Origin: an uncultured Monoglobus sp.
GTDB taxonomy: Bacteria; Bacillota; Clostridia; Monoglobales; Monoglobaceae
Assembly (NCBI GenBank): GCA_947625055.1
Contig: CANQMT010000011.1
Location: 1 to 64,000 of the forward strand
Length of the DNA: 64,000 nt
Direction: 5' to 3'
In this document: positions 39,477 through 48,959 of the stretch, one piece after another
How the letters are laid out: each line of letters begins with the position of its first letter
How positions within the stretch are numbered: position 1 is the first letter of the stretch
The notes under the pieces: model-generated
Seen by the model: only the letters and a program-made list of their open reading frames with translations
The model's database searches: none
What the model was told of the DNA's origin: nothing
Position numbers and translations under genes: made by a program

Positions 39477-42400
39477 ATGAAAAAGTACAGGAGAAAGATG
39501 ATAAGTCTGCTGCTCTCGGCGGCAATGCTTATAACGGCGGTCCCGATCCTGGGCGCTGCGGTCGGGGACGAGGCAGCACCCGATGAGACCATGCAAACAG
39601 AAGCAATAACCGCGGAAGCAGCAACGCAAGACGAAACGACCTTGACGACGGAAGTCGAAGTCGAGGTGATCGACGCGGCGGCAAACGACGGCATTGAGCC
39701 CGCGGCGGAAGTCGCGACGGCGGCTCCGACACGCGATCCGAACGAGAAATTCTATTTGATCAACGCGAACTTCAGAGAACACCCGTCCACATCAAGTCTT
39801 TTTGATGAAGAGGTCCCCGACAAACTGCTTTGGGTGGAATTTTCAAACAGAGTGAACCATGAAGAGAGCTTTGACGATACTTCAAAAACCTATAATATCG
39901 ACGGCAGCTATTACCGGTTGGTGATCGAGCGTCCGCCGCACGGCCCGGAAGCGTCTCAGCATCCCGCCGCGACAATGGTGCCCGGCAACGGTATTTCGGG
40001 AAGCGTCAAAGACATATTTTCAACCGCCGGCGGCAACGCTGACCAACACCGCTATCACGGTTGGTCGCTCGGAAGCGATCTGTTCCATAAAGACGACACG
40101 CCCGAGTATCAGGCAGGCGAATATACCGCAAAGCTTAACAAGATTATTCCGACAAACGGCAGCATCCCGGCTCCCGATTTTAACAATTGTACGGAAACAG
40201 TCGTTAACTCCAAAACAATAAACCTTGTACAGGTCACATATCAGCTCAGCGAAGATGCTATAAGCAAAGGATATAAGCTTATCTGCGCCAATCATCCGAA
40301 TGATAAACAGACCCAAATAACAGAGCTCGCAAAGGTGGGCGACTGGGTAACGCTGATCGATCCGGACCTTGATTACGCCGAAGTACAAGGCTTGAACGGC
40401 CAGAAAATGACGGTCTCGGGCTGGAAGCTTGTGGATGGCAGCGGCCAAAACGACAGTGAAAATATGATCGGAAACGCTATCCCGAGCGACAGCTCAACAA
40501 GCACACTGCACGACAGCAATGAGGACAACAAGATAACTCTTGAGGCGGTGATCAATGAGCCGAAAAGCTATTCTTATGAATTCCAAAAGAATGACGACAG
40601 CGGCACAGCGGCTTTCCCGACCGCGCCTCCCGCGACCTCGGAGGAGCCGAAACCCACAGCGCCTCCGGCGTCGTATAATGAGCTTTTGGGCGCCGAAAAA
40701 ATCGAATACGAGCCGGCGGCAACGGTCACGCCTCTCGTACTGCGCCTTGCGAACACCGGAAATCAGCGCATATATGTCCGCGCATGGACGCAGGATTCCA
40801 ACTTTACGGTTGAGACAACAAATGTGAACAAAGATAAAGACAGCGCAAACGAGCTTGGAACCGACAAAACCATTTTCTACATACCCACGGCAAACGATTT
40901 AAAATCTCACAGTGACTGGAAAGACTATGCCGAGGTCACGATCACGCCCAGACAGGGGCTCGCGGCGGGAACATACACCACTCAGATAAACGCGATGAAC
41001 CAGTCCGGCGGCGGCCGCGTTACGGATACTTACAATCTGACTGTCACTATTGACAGAAAAGAAGTGAAGGTTGCGCCGCAGAGCAGAGAAAAAGAGTACG
41101 GCCTGACCCTCACCCCGGCGGATATTATGTGCGACGTTTATGACAGCGCCGATATTGATATCGGTAAGGATCTGACGGCGGCGGAGCTCGGCATCACGCT
41201 TGAATGTGAGGGAATGAAGCAAGAAGCCACAGTAAACGGCGGTAATCCTTATGCATTTACGGGCATAGAAGACGTTGAGCTTGACAGCGGCAATTTTGAT
41301 GTAAAGCTTAAAGAAGGTACACAAGCGGGAATAACGGTCACAAAGGCCACGCCCACTATAAACAGACCCGTTACGGCCACGGGCATAACAGACGGCAAAA
41401 CGCTTTCAAGCTCAAAACTCGACGGCGCGTTTGTGAACAGAAATTCGCATCTGGGCGTTGACGGAAAATTGGAATGGGTCGAGCCAGGAAAAACAATAAA
41501 ACTCAACGGCTCCGGAAGCGTGATCGAATACTACAAATTCATCCCTAATGATCAGGATAATTTCAACGTAGTTGAGAACCAACCGGTCACGATCGTCGTA
41601 TCGCAAAAAAATGCCACCAATATCACGATGAGCTCGACCGAAAAGACATACAACGGAAAGCCGCAGGCGCCCACATTCAAATGGAACAGGGGCAGCGCGC
41701 CCGAAATCGGAAGAAATATTCAAGTCGTATATAAGCTCGTGACCGACGGAAACGAGTCTTTTGAAGGAGACACGAATTTTGACGAGAGCGAAGGCTACAC
41801 TTCCGACCCGCCGACAAATGCCGGAACCTACAAGGTTCACGCGACCAGCAATGAGAATGAAATTTTCGCGGACGGTCTCTTGAACGCCGTTATGACGATC
41901 AAGCCGTATACACTGAATTCAAATAAACTGACCTTGTCGAATGTCATCGACAAGGTGTACGACGGAACCGATGCCGCGATAGCCGACACCTCAAAGATCA
42001 AATACACCAAGCCGAAGCCCGAGGATGAGGTCTATGTTGTTCAGGGCGCGCTCAGAGGAACTTACGAGAACGCGAACGCCGATCCGTTTTACGTGAAGAA
42101 CGCGACCCTTAATGTGCTGACGAAGGAGCAGTTCGAAAAGGCCTATCCCGGAACAGCAGTGCCCGCGACATATCCGCTTGACGGAAAGGACGCGGCGAAT
42201 TACACACTGTCAAACGATACCATACACATCACGGGCAGGATATCAAGACGCCCGCTGAAACTTGTTTTGAACGGTGATATACAAAAGCACTACGGCGAGA
42301 CCCATACATTCGCGGCGAGCGACTGCGAAGCGGTCGAGTCTCAGGATCCGAACAGCGGCCTTGCCGAAACCGACACGATCGACAAAGTGAAGTTTGAGCT

Positions 42401-44789
42401 CTACACCGACCAAAACGTTGAGACAAGCGCGGGAACGGTCGGAAATTACGACGTTAAGATAAGGATACCGTCGGGAATTACCGAGTATAACTATGAGCTT
42501 GACACCTCAAAACCCGTGGGCAAGATCGTAATTGATAAGACCATGCCTCATGCGCTCTCGGTCAGCTCCGACAGCGGAATTGAGGGTACGCCGCTTCAGA
42601 ACCTGGGTAACTTCACGGGAACATTTGAAAATCCGTACAACCAAGCAATATTGCAGAACGGCACGCTTGAATGGGTAAACCCGCAGGAAAAGCTCACAAA
42701 AGGAAAGAGCAAATACGAGTGGAAATATACTCCCGAAGATCAGGCAAACTATGATGTTCTCACCGGAGAGGTAGATATAGCCGTCGGCGACAAGCCCATA
42801 GCCCAAATAGTCGAATTCAATGTTCCGACAGAGATAACCTATGACGGAGAACCGCACCCCGTCACGATCAAATCGGACGTCGAATCCGCGACGACCACGG
42901 TCGAGTACAGAAAGCTTGACATCGAGCTTCACGACGCTCAGGCTCAGGATGAAGGCTGGGATATGACCCCGCCCGTTAACGCCGGAACGTATCAGGTCCG
43001 CGGAACGGTATACGCCACCGATGAATATGCCGAAAACAGCAAAACCGAGACGATGACGATACTCCAGGCGGAACCTGAAGGAACCGTCACCGCGTCCAAT
43101 GTCAACAAGGGCGACTTTTTGAGCAGCTCGCAGCTTGATCACAATTTCACGGGCGTGAAAGATGAGACGCTCGACGGCACGATCGCGTGGCAGGAGGTCG
43201 GCGTTGCAAAGCCGTCCGATATATTGATTGAGGCCGAAGGAAGCTATGGCTGGATATTCGCGCCCGAGGACACAAACTACAAAACAGTTACGGGAACCGC
43301 GACGGTCGGCGTTAACGAAAACAAGCGCGCCCCCGAGGTGACGGTATATAATATACCGGCCACCGAGATTGGCGGCGACTACGCTTATGTAAACGTTGAC
43401 GGCGAAAATCTTATGGTCGGCGACGTTGTGACGTTCTATCATGACGCCGAGATGCTGAACCCGCTGAACAGCGGCTTCACGATCGCGGAAGGCATGGATG
43501 GACTTGTCAAGGTAGTTCTTGACAATGAGCTTAATCCAAGCGGCGGAACAATATATGTAAACATCAAGTATTCCGATACGGTTAAACCGATAGAATATAA
43601 ACCTCAGGTAGGCTTCACTCTCAGCAAGACGCAGATCTATGTCGAAGCCGGCAAGAGCGACATCGTGACCATTGAACCGTCTGATCCGAGCTACGTTTTG
43701 AGCAGCGCGGAATGGACATCCGGAAACACGGACGCGGCGACCGTCGAAGCACAGGGAAACGGCCAAACCGCGACGATAAGCGGCGTGGATGACGGTACGG
43801 CGAGGATAGATGTGACGGCGCTGTTTGACCACCCCGACACGAGCGTAAGTGATAAGATCAGCGTAAGCGCGTCGGCGCTTGTGACCGTGACAGAGCAGGA
43901 GCCGCCCACGTATAAGTACACCACCAAGGATGCGACCGATATCACCGAATCGGGCGCGACGCTTAACGGACACGTTGACATAACGCTGCCCGAGGGCTCG
44001 ACGCTCACTCCCGTGGCATCGTGCAAATTTGAGCTTTGGGAAGCAGGCAGCGAGGAAAAGACCATTTATAATAATGAGGAAATTTTAAGAGAAAGCGGCG
44101 ATTACAGCATAGTTGTCGGCGGCTTAAAGCCCGATACCGAGTATTGCTACCGCGCGTTCGGAGCGCAGAGCGACACGGAGGCCGAGGTCAAGACGTTCAC
44201 AACGGGTTCGGCGCCCGTTCCGACGGCCACGCCCGCGCCTCCCACAGAAGCGCCTTCGGCAACGCCCGCTCCCGCTACGGCAGAGCCTACGCCCGTTGAG
44301 ACGGCAGAGCCTACACCTACGGAAACGGCAGAGCCTACTCCCACAGAGACAGTGACACCTGCTCCGATCGAGACGGCAACACCCGCACCTATTGAGACAG
44401 CAACACCTGCTCCGAGCGAGACGGCAACGCCCGCGCCTATTGAGACAGCAACGCCCGATCCCAGCGAGACGGCAACGCCCGCGCCTATTGAGTCGGCAAC
44501 GCCCGATCCCGGCGCTCCGGTAAGATATGACGCGCCTCCCGTTCTTGACAAAGACACGGCGACAGCCACGATCACCAACAACTCCGGAAAGGGTGTTTGG
44601 TTCATAACCGCGGCATACAGAGACGACGTTCTGATCGACATCAAGTTTGTCGAGGTTTCCGAGGGAACCAATCCGGTAAGCGCTAAGCTTAACGCCGATT
44701 ACTCGGCTGACAGCAGCGTTTTGGTAACGTTCTATCTCTGGGAGAAAGACACTCTCAAGCCCTGCGCCGATCCCGTGCAAGGCAAATAA
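39477..44789 (+). CDS. Giant exported protein with MBG-like and Ig-like repeats
   Basis: From the ATG at 39477 (GAAAGGAAGG upstream) the product is 1770 aa. A signal peptide (about 1-28) and acidic Thr/Glu/Ala segment come first. A series of MBG/YDG-type beta domains spans about residues 400-1280 (repeated patterns such as KTYNGKPQAP, VYDGTDAAI, ITYDGEPHPVTI with closing NAGTYKV strands). Then come Ig-like segments (VEAGKSDIVTI), a fibronectin-like domain (GATLNGHVDITLPEGS), a stretch of TATPAPIE octapeptides, and a C-terminal beta domain ending VLVTFYLWEKDTLKPCADP. No LPXTG or SLH is present. It is a likely adhesin or matrix protein, with anchoring unknown. Confidence 0.85.
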   Translation: MKKYRRKMISLLLSAAMLITAVPILGAAVGDEAAPDETMQTEAITAEAATQDETTLTTEVEVEVIDAAANDGIEPAAEVATAAPTRDPNEKFYLINANFREHPSTSSLFDEEVPDKLLWVEFSNRVNHEESFDDTSKTYNIDGSYYRLVIERPPHGPEASQHPAATMVPGNGISGSVKDIFSTAGGNADQHRYHGWSLGSDLFHKDDTPEYQAGEYTAKLNKIIPTNGSIPAPDFNNCTETVVNSKTINLVQVTYQLSEDAISKGYKLICANHPNDKQTQITELAKVGDWVTLIDPDLDYAEVQGLNGQKMTVSGWKLVDGSGQNDSENMIGNAIPSDSSTSTLHDSNEDNKITLEAVINEPKSYSYEFQKNDDSGTAAFPTAPPATSEEPKPTAPPASYNELLGAEKIEYEPAATVTPLVLRLANTGNQRIYVRAWTQDSNFTVETTNVNKDKDSANELGTDKTIFYIPTANDLKSHSDWKDYAEVTITPRQGLAAGTYTTQINAMNQSGGGRVTDTYNLTVTIDRKEVKVAPQSREKEYGLTLTPADIMCDVYDSADIDIGKDLTAAELGITLECEGMKQEATVNGGNPYAFTGIEDVELDSGNFDVKLKEGTQAGITVTKATPTINRPVTATGITDGKTLSSSKLDGAFVNRNSHLGVDGKLEWVEPGKTIKLNGSGSVIEYYKFIPNDQDNFNVVENQPVTIVVSQKNATNITMSSTEKTYNGKPQAPTFKWNRGSAPEIGRNIQVVYKLVTDGNESFEGDTNFDESEGYTSDPPTNAGTYKVHATSNENEIFADGLLNAVMTIKPYTLNSNKLTLSNVIDKVYDGTDAAIADTSKIKYTKPKPEDEVYVVQGALRGTYENANADPFYVKNATLNVLTKEQFEKAYPGTAVPATYPLDGKDAANYTLSNDTIHITGRISRRPLKLVLNGDIQKHYGETHTFAASDCEAVESQDPNSGLAETDTIDKVKFELYTDQNVETSAGTVGNYDVKIRIPSGITEYNYELDTSKPVGKIVIDKTMPHALSVSSDSGIEGTPLQNLGNFTGTFENPYNQAILQNGTLEWVNPQEKLTKGKSKYEWKYTPEDQANYDVLTGEVDIAVGDKPIAQIVEFNVPTEITYDGEPHPVTIKSDVESATTTVEYRKLDIELHDAQAQDEGWDMTPPVNAGTYQVRGTVYATDEYAENSKTETMTILQAEPEGTVTASNVNKGDFLSSSQLDHNFTGVKDETLDGTIAWQEVGVAKPSDILIEAEGSYGWIFAPEDTNYKTVTGTATVGVNENKRAPEVTVYNIPATEIGGDYAYVNVDGENLMVGDVVTFYHDAEMLNPLNSGFTIAEGMDGLVKVVLDNELNPSGGTIYVNIKYSDTVKPIEYKPQVGFTLSKTQIYVEAGKSDIVTIEPSDPSYVLSSAEWTSGNTDAATVEAQGNGQTATISGVDDGTARIDVTALFDHPDTSVSDKISVSASALVTVTEQEPPTYKYTTKDATDITESGATLNGHVDITLPEGSTLTPVASCKFELWEAGSEEKTIYNNEEILRESGDYSIVVGGLKPDTEYCYRAFGAQSDTEAEVKTFTTGSAPVPTATPAPPTEAPSATPAPATAEPTPVETAEPTPTETAEPTPTETVTPAPIETATPAPIETATPAPSETATPAPIETATPDPSETATPAPIESATPDPGAPVRYDAPPVLDKDTATATITNNSGKGVWFITAAYRDDVLIDIKFVEVSEGTNPVSAKLNADYSADSSVLVTFYLWEKDTLKPCADPVQGK
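44283..44520 (+). repeat. 24-bp tandem repeats in the giant surface gene
   Basis: About ten imperfect 24-bp units encode ETATPAPI-type octapeptides. Such in-frame repeats can expand or contract and change the length of the stalk without disturbing the reading frame. Confidence 0.8.
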
Positions 44790-44973
44790 CGAATGAACCG
44801 ACGGCGGTCCGCATTTGCGGGCCGCCGCAGCATGTAGAAAAAGTCCGTTTTTCAAAAATTAAACAGCCCATGCCCAATTCCGCCCGCCACACCCGGGCGG
44901 ATTCGTTCCACCGACTCGGTGGAACGACTTAGGGGACGAAGTCCCCTAAAACCCCTGAAAATATGCGATTTGC

Positions 44974-45059
44974 GCGAGCTAAAAATAGTTTCTTTGCCGT
45001 CCGGGCGGGGCATGACGGAACCGGGTCCGGCGATTATATCATGACTATTTTTAGCTCGC
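44974..45059 (-). repeat. Palindromic element copy 4 (orientation B)
   Basis: Perfect terminal inverted repeats GCGAGCTAAAAATAG/CTATTTTTAGCTCGC. The left flank CCCCTGAAAATATGCGATTTGC matches the right flank of copy 1 inverted. GTAGAAAAAGTCCGTTTTTCAA at about 44834 matches the flank of copy 3, separated here by about 110 bp of extra GC-rich sequence. It fills most of the 380-bp gap between the giant surface gene and the GNAT gene. Confidence 0.9.
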
Positions 45060-45169
45060 GGCCTTAACACTTTTTCGACACTCGACGGCGGCCCGCAAAC
45101 GCGGGCCGCCGCTTTGTTTGACGTTTTAAAAAGTATGTGGTATTATAAGCATAAAGGAGCGTTAAAATT

Positions 45170-45709
45170 ATGAAGATGATCAAATGCGGCCCCGAGCATC
45201 TGGACGCGGCTGCGGAGTTTTACGACACAGTGACCGCTTATCTGGCGGAGCATATAAATTATCCCAAATGGACGCCCGGCGAGTACCCGGGCAGGGCAAG
45301 CGCCGCCGAGGCGATAAAAGGCGGCAGCCTTCACGCCTGCGTTGACGACGACGGAAAAATCATCGGCGCGTTTGTCATCTGCGAGGACCCGCAGGGCGAT
45401 TATTCGCGCGGGAACTGGACGCGCGTCCTTGAGCCGCATGAGGTCCTGACCGTTCATGCCCTCGCCGCCGACCCGCGGATATACCGCAAAGGCGTCGGCA
45501 AGGCCATGGTCCGCGAATGTGTGAGGATCGCGGAAAGCGAGGGCAAAAAGGCGCTCAGGCTCGACGTGGTCCCGACCAACACCCCGGCGCGGCGGCTTTA
45601 TGAGAGCATGGGCTTTAAACATGCCGGAACAATGGACCTTGGCCGCGGCATCCCCGAAATTCCGGAATTTTGTCTGTATGAGCTGAATTTTCAGCCAGCG
45701 TGGCCTTGA
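45170..45709 (+). CDS. GNAT-family N-acetyltransferase
   Basis: A 179-aa acetyl-CoA-dependent acyltransferase with the beta4/beta5 region VLTVHALAADPRIYRKGVGKAM carrying the acetyl-CoA loop (RKGVGK in place of the usual RGxGxG/A), then LRLDVVPTNTPARRLYESMGF. Substrate unknown. AAAGGAGC precedes the ATG. Its 3' end overlaps the convergent pdxR gene by 95 bp. Confidence 0.88.
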   Translation: MKMIKCGPEHLDAAAEFYDTVTAYLAEHINYPKWTPGEYPGRASAAEAIKGGSLHACVDDDGKIIGAFVICEDPQGDYSRGNWTRVLEPHEVLTVHALAADPRIYRKGVGKAMVRECVRIAESEGKKALRLDVVPTNTPARRLYESMGFKHAGTMDLGRGIPEIPEFCLYELNFQPAWP

Positions 45710-47057
45710 GCCGCGCGATATCCTCCTCTCCCGATCCCGCGTAGCCCGCGACGATCGTGTTTGTCGGCTTTTCGGGCGGAGTGAAATAATAGTCGTCAAG
45801 GCGGTAGAGCTTAACGCCGCCCTCGGCGGCTTTTTTTAATATTTCCTCCGCGTCGGGTGACTTTATCAAAAGATGCAGCCCCGCGCGGCCGCCGCTTATC
45901 TCGACCTGATAGGGCGACTCCTTAAAGGCCGCGGCCAGCAGGTCCCTGCGCTTTCTGTACGCGTTTCTGAGGCGGCTCAGGTGACGTGAAAGATAATCCT
46001 CGGAAATGAACCGCGCCAGCGCCCGCTGCTCGAACCTCGGCACCGTTGAGGAGTAGTCCGAGAACTTCGCGTTAAACAGCCCCAGCAGCTTTTTCGGCAG
46101 CACCATGTACGCTATTCTTATCGACGGCGCCAGCACCCGCGAAAACGTGTTCATGTATATCACGTTCTCGCTGCCGCTTATCCCCTGCACCGCGGTCATC
46201 GGCCGCCTTAAAAAATTAAACTCGCCGCTTATGTCGTCCTCAATTATATAGCGGCCCTCGCGGGCGGCCGCCCAGCGCAGCAGCTCGGCGCGCCGGTCCA
46301 TCGGCATTATCACCCCGGTCGGGAACTGGTGCGACGGGGTTATATACACCGTGTCCGCGCCCGATTTTTCGAGCCCGGCGGGCGATATTCCCTTGCCGTC
46401 AAGCGGAACATAGCGAACCCTCCGGCCGCTGTTTTTTATTATCAAGTCGATCTTCTTATAGCCCGGATTTTCTATCGCGAACGTCCTGTCGGGTGACGAC
46501 AGCGAGCACACGAGCATCAGCAGGTACTCCATGCCCGCGCCGACGATTATCTGCGAGGGCGAGCAGCTCACGCCGCGGAACTCCCGCAGATATTTGGCGA
46601 TTGCCGCCCGAAGCTCGCGGTCGCCGCGGACGTCGCCCGCGCCCAGAAGCTCCGGCCCGCCGTACATGACCTCTTTCACAAGCTTGATCCATGTCGCGTA
46701 GGGGAACGACCCGACGTCTGCGCCGCTCGTTTTGAAGTCGGCGGCGCTTTTTTCACGCGGCGGCTCCTCCTCATCTTCCTCCGCCGCTCCGCCCCGGGGC
46801 GGCGGGGCGTCCGCGCGGCGCGCGTAAAATCCGCTTCTCGGCACCGCCTCAAGGTACCCCTCCTGCGCCAGTATCTCATAGGCGGTGCCGACCGTGTTGA
46901 CGCTGACCCCGAGATGCGCGGCCAGCGCTTTTTTCGACGGCACGCGCTCGTTTTCCTCAAGTCTGCCGCCGCGTATCTCCTCGGCTATATGCTCGTAAAT
47001 CTGCTCGTAAAGCGGCTTTTTCGCGCTCGGTTTCAGTTCGATCGTAAAGTTATACAT
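45615..47057 (-). CDS. pdxR: MocR/PdxR-type regulator (GntR HTH + aminotransferase-like domain)
   Basis: A 480-aa regulator from the ATG at 47057 (MYNFTIELK). The N-terminal GntR winged helix (about residues 5-75, PLYEQIYEHIAEEIRGG, VSVNTVGTAYEILAQEGYL) is joined by an acidic, proline-rich linker to a fold-type I aminotransferase-like domain that binds PLP (TPSHQFPTGVIMP; the PLP-Lys region lies near NTFSRVLAPSIRIAYMV). Divergent from pdxST, it is the expected PLP-responsive activator of that operon. The C-terminal about 25 residues read through the convergent GNAT gene's 3' end and may be a recent extension. Confidence 0.92.
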   Translation of the reverse strand: MYNFTIELKPSAKKPLYEQIYEHIAEEIRGGRLEENERVPSKKALAAHLGVSVNTVGTAYEILAQEGYLEAVPRSGFYARRADAPPPRGGAAEEDEEEPPREKSAADFKTSGADVGSFPYATWIKLVKEVMYGGPELLGAGDVRGDRELRAAIAKYLREFRGVSCSPSQIIVGAGMEYLLMLVCSLSSPDRTFAIENPGYKKIDLIIKNSGRRVRYVPLDGKGISPAGLEKSGADTVYITPSHQFPTGVIMPMDRRAELLRWAAAREGRYIIEDDISGEFNFLRRPMTAVQGISGSENVIYMNTFSRVLAPSIRIAYMVLPKKLLGLFNAKFSDYSSTVPRFEQRALARFISEDYLSRHLSRLRNAYRKRRDLLAAAFKESPYQVEISGGRAGLHLLIKSPDAEEILKKAAEGGVKLYRLDDYYFTPPEKPTNTIVAGYAGSGEEDIARLKATLAENSAHTDKIPEFRGCRGQGPLFRHV

Positions 47058-47086
47058 AAAATCTGACCCCATAAAATATTTGTATT

Positions 47087-47128
47087 TTGACACTTTCAAT
47101 AGTATCAGTTCGTGATATAATTATATCA
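47087..47128. promoter_or_regulatory. Shared divergent promoter region pdxR/pdxS
   Basis: The perfect palindrome TGATATAATTATATCA (47113-47128) contains TATAAT on both strands. The pdxR side has a full promoter (TTGACA at about 47142-47147, 16 nt, TATAAT). The pdxS side has only CTTTCA at the correct -35 distance, which fits activation by PdxR. Confidence 0.7.
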
Positions 47129-47168
47129 AAAAATAAAATAATGTCAACTCGAAAACGGAGGTAATTTT

Positions 47169-48044
47169 ATGATCAACGAACGATTTGAGCTTAACAAGAA
47201 CCTGGCGCAGATGCTCAAGGGCGGCGTCATTATGGACGTGACCACGCCCGAGCAGGCAAAGATCGCCGAGGCCGCCGGAGCCTGCGCGGTAATGGCGCTC
47301 GAGCGGATCCCCGCCGACATCAGGGCGGCAGGCGGAGTCTCGCGCATGAGCGACCCGAAAATGATCAAGGGAATACAGGACGCGGTCTCGATCCCGGTCA
47401 TGGCAAAGTGCCGCATAGGCCATATCGCCGAGGCGAGAATTCTTGAGGCGATTGAGATCGACTACATAGACGAGAGCGAAGTCCTCTCGCCCGCAGACGA
47501 CAAGTACCACATCGACAAAACGGCCTTCAAGGTGCCGTTCGTGTGCGGAGCGAGGGATCTGGGCGAGGCGCTGAGACGGATAAACGAGGGCGCCGCGATG
47601 ATACGCACCAAGGGCGAGCCGGGCACCGGAGACGTGGTTCAGGCGGTGCGCCACATGCGGATAATGCAGACCGAGATACGGCGGCTGGGCTCCCTGAGCC
47701 CCGACGAGCTGTTTGACGCGGCGAAGGATCTGGGCGTTCCGTACGAGCTCGCGCTTTATGTTCACGAGAACAAAAAGCTGCCGGTGGTCAACTTCGCGGC
47801 GGGCGGCGTGGCGACTCCAGCGGACGCGGCGCTTATGATGATGCTCGGCGCCGAGGGCGTGTTCGTCGGCTCGGGAATATTCAAGTCGGGCAACCCCGAA
47901 AAGCGCGCCTCCGCCATTGTCAAGGCGGTCACAAACTTTGAGGACGCCGCGGTTCTGGCGGAGCTCTCGGAGGATCTGGGCGAGGCAATGGTCGGCATAA
48001 ACGCGCAGGAGATCGAGCTCATTATGGAAGAGCGGGGCAAATAA
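47169..48044 (+). CDS. pdxS: Pyridoxal 5'-phosphate synthase, synthase subunit
   Basis: Makes PLP from ribose 5-phosphate, glyceraldehyde 3-phosphate and ammonia in the DXP-independent pathway. At 291 aa it is full length; the TIM-barrel signatures [31 protein letters not shown] and [20 protein letters not shown] are present, including the two lysines that hold intermediates. AACGGAGG precedes the ATG. One nt separates it from pdxT. Confidence 0.98.
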   Translation: MINERFELNKNLAQMLKGGVIMDVTTPEQAKIAEAAGACAVMALERIPADIRAAGGVSRMSDPKMIKGIQDAVSIPVMAKCRIGHIAEARILEAIEIDYIDESEVLSPADDKYHIDKTAFKVPFVCGARDLGEALRRINEGAAMIRTKGEPGTGDVVQAVRHMRIMQTEIRRLGSLSPDELFDAAKDLGVPYELALYVHENKKLPVVNFAAGGVATPADAALMMMLGAEGVFVGSGIFKSGNPEKRASAIVKAVTNFEDAAVLAELSEDLGEAMVGINAQEIELIMEERGK

Positions 48045-48045
48045 C

Positions 48046-48618
48046 ATGAAAATAGGAATACTGGCGCTTCAGGGGGCTTTTGCCGAGCATGAAAAAATGC
48101 TCGGCTCCCTCGGAGCCGAGACGTTTGAGATAAGACAAAAGCATGATCTAAGCCGCCGGTTTGACGGACTGATCATTCCGGGCGGCGAGAGCACGGTCCA
48201 GGGCAAGCTGCTCGCGGAGCTCGGCATGCTTGATGATGTAAAAGCCGCGATCGAAAGCGGACTGCCGACCTTCGGGACCTGCGCCGGGCTGCTGCTTATG
48301 GCCAAAAAGATCGAAAACGACAGCCGCGCCTATCTGAAAACGATGGACATAACCGCGGTGCGCAACGCCTACGGGCGGCAGCTCGGCAGCTTCTCGGCTG
48401 TGGCCGCATTCGGGAGCCTCGGAGATATTCCGATGACATTCATCCGCGCGCCCTACATAAGCGAGGCGGGCGAGGGCGTTGAGATACTTTCAGAAGTCGG
48501 AGGCCGCATCGTCGCCGCGCGCCAGAAAAACATGCTCGCCGCCGCCTTCCATCCGGAGCTTACCGACAACACCACGGTTCACCGATACTTCATCGACATG
48601 ATAAAAAACCCGCGCTAA
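48046..48618 (+). CDS. pdxT: Pyridoxal 5'-phosphate synthase, glutaminase subunit
   Basis: Class I glutamine amidotransferase that supplies ammonia to PdxS. At 190 aa it is complete: GGEST loop, nucleophile Cys in FGTCAGLLLMA and the His/Glu pair in AAFHPELTDN. The start directly follows the pdxS stop, so the two are translationally coupled. A terminator follows. Confidence 0.98.
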   Translation: MKIGILALQGAFAEHEKMLGSLGAETFEIRQKHDLSRRFDGLIIPGGESTVQGKLLAELGMLDDVKAAIESGLPTFGTCAGLLLMAKKIENDSRAYLKTMDITAVRNAYGRQLGSFSAVAAFGSLGDIPMTFIRAPYISEAGEGVEILSEVGGRIVAARQKNMLAAAFHPELTDNTTVHRYFIDMIKNPR

Positions 48619-48634
48619 ACGCGCGGGTCTTTGT
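48608..48634 (+). terminator. Terminator of pdxST
   Basis: ACCCGCGC-TAAAC-GCGCGGGT hairpin followed by CTTTG. It overlaps the pdxT stop codon. Confidence 0.8.
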
Positions 48635-48657
48635 CGATTGCTCCCAAATACCGTTTT

Positions 48658-48945
48658 TTACTTTTTCGCATTGATCGGAACGATTGAGATAGTGTAGCCC
48701 AACGGATTTAATACTTTGAATAAGGTGTCAATTTGGGGGGTCGTTTTCATGCTTTCAAGCCTCGCGATCGCGGGCTGCTTTACTCCGCTGAGCTCGGCAA
48801 GTTCCCTTTGCGATAAGCCTTTTTGCTCACGGGCTTCGACCATTTTTCCGATAAGTTCAATTTCAAAATTTATCTTTTCTCTCTCGGCGGGCGATACCCT
48901 TTCTTCATCATTCATATATTCGGAAAATGTTTTTACCTGTTTCAT
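48658..48945 (-). CDS. XRE-family antitoxin-type regulator
   Basis: A 95-aa protein with a helix-turn-helix (GLSQRELAELSGVKQPAIARLES) and the C-terminal YTISIVPINAKK strand typical of HigA-like antitoxins. The gene before it in the operon is a broken HigB/Gp49-like toxin, so this is an orphaned antitoxin. It may still bind the GATAAC-GTTATC palindrome in the promoter upstream. Confidence 0.88.
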   Translation of the reverse strand: MKQVKTFSEYMNDEERVSPAEREKINFEIELIGKMVEAREQKGLSQRELAELSGVKQPAIARLESMKTTPQIDTLFKVLNPLGYTISIVPINAKK

Positions 48946-48959
48946 ATACTACCATTCCT

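Noticed and set aside
42507-43973. 488-aa minus-strand frame inside the giant surface gene
   Set aside because: Antisense shadow of a repetitive GC-rich gene; no ribosome site, no domain.
44283-44520. 24-bp repeats considered as a CRISPR array
   Set aside because: The units are contiguous, in frame and lack spacers; they encode the TATPAPIE stalk.
47087-47121. TTGACA/TATAAT pair as a strong pdxS promoter
   Set aside because: The spacing is 23 nt, too long for sigma-A. The correctly spaced -35 is CTTTCA, which fits an activated promoter.
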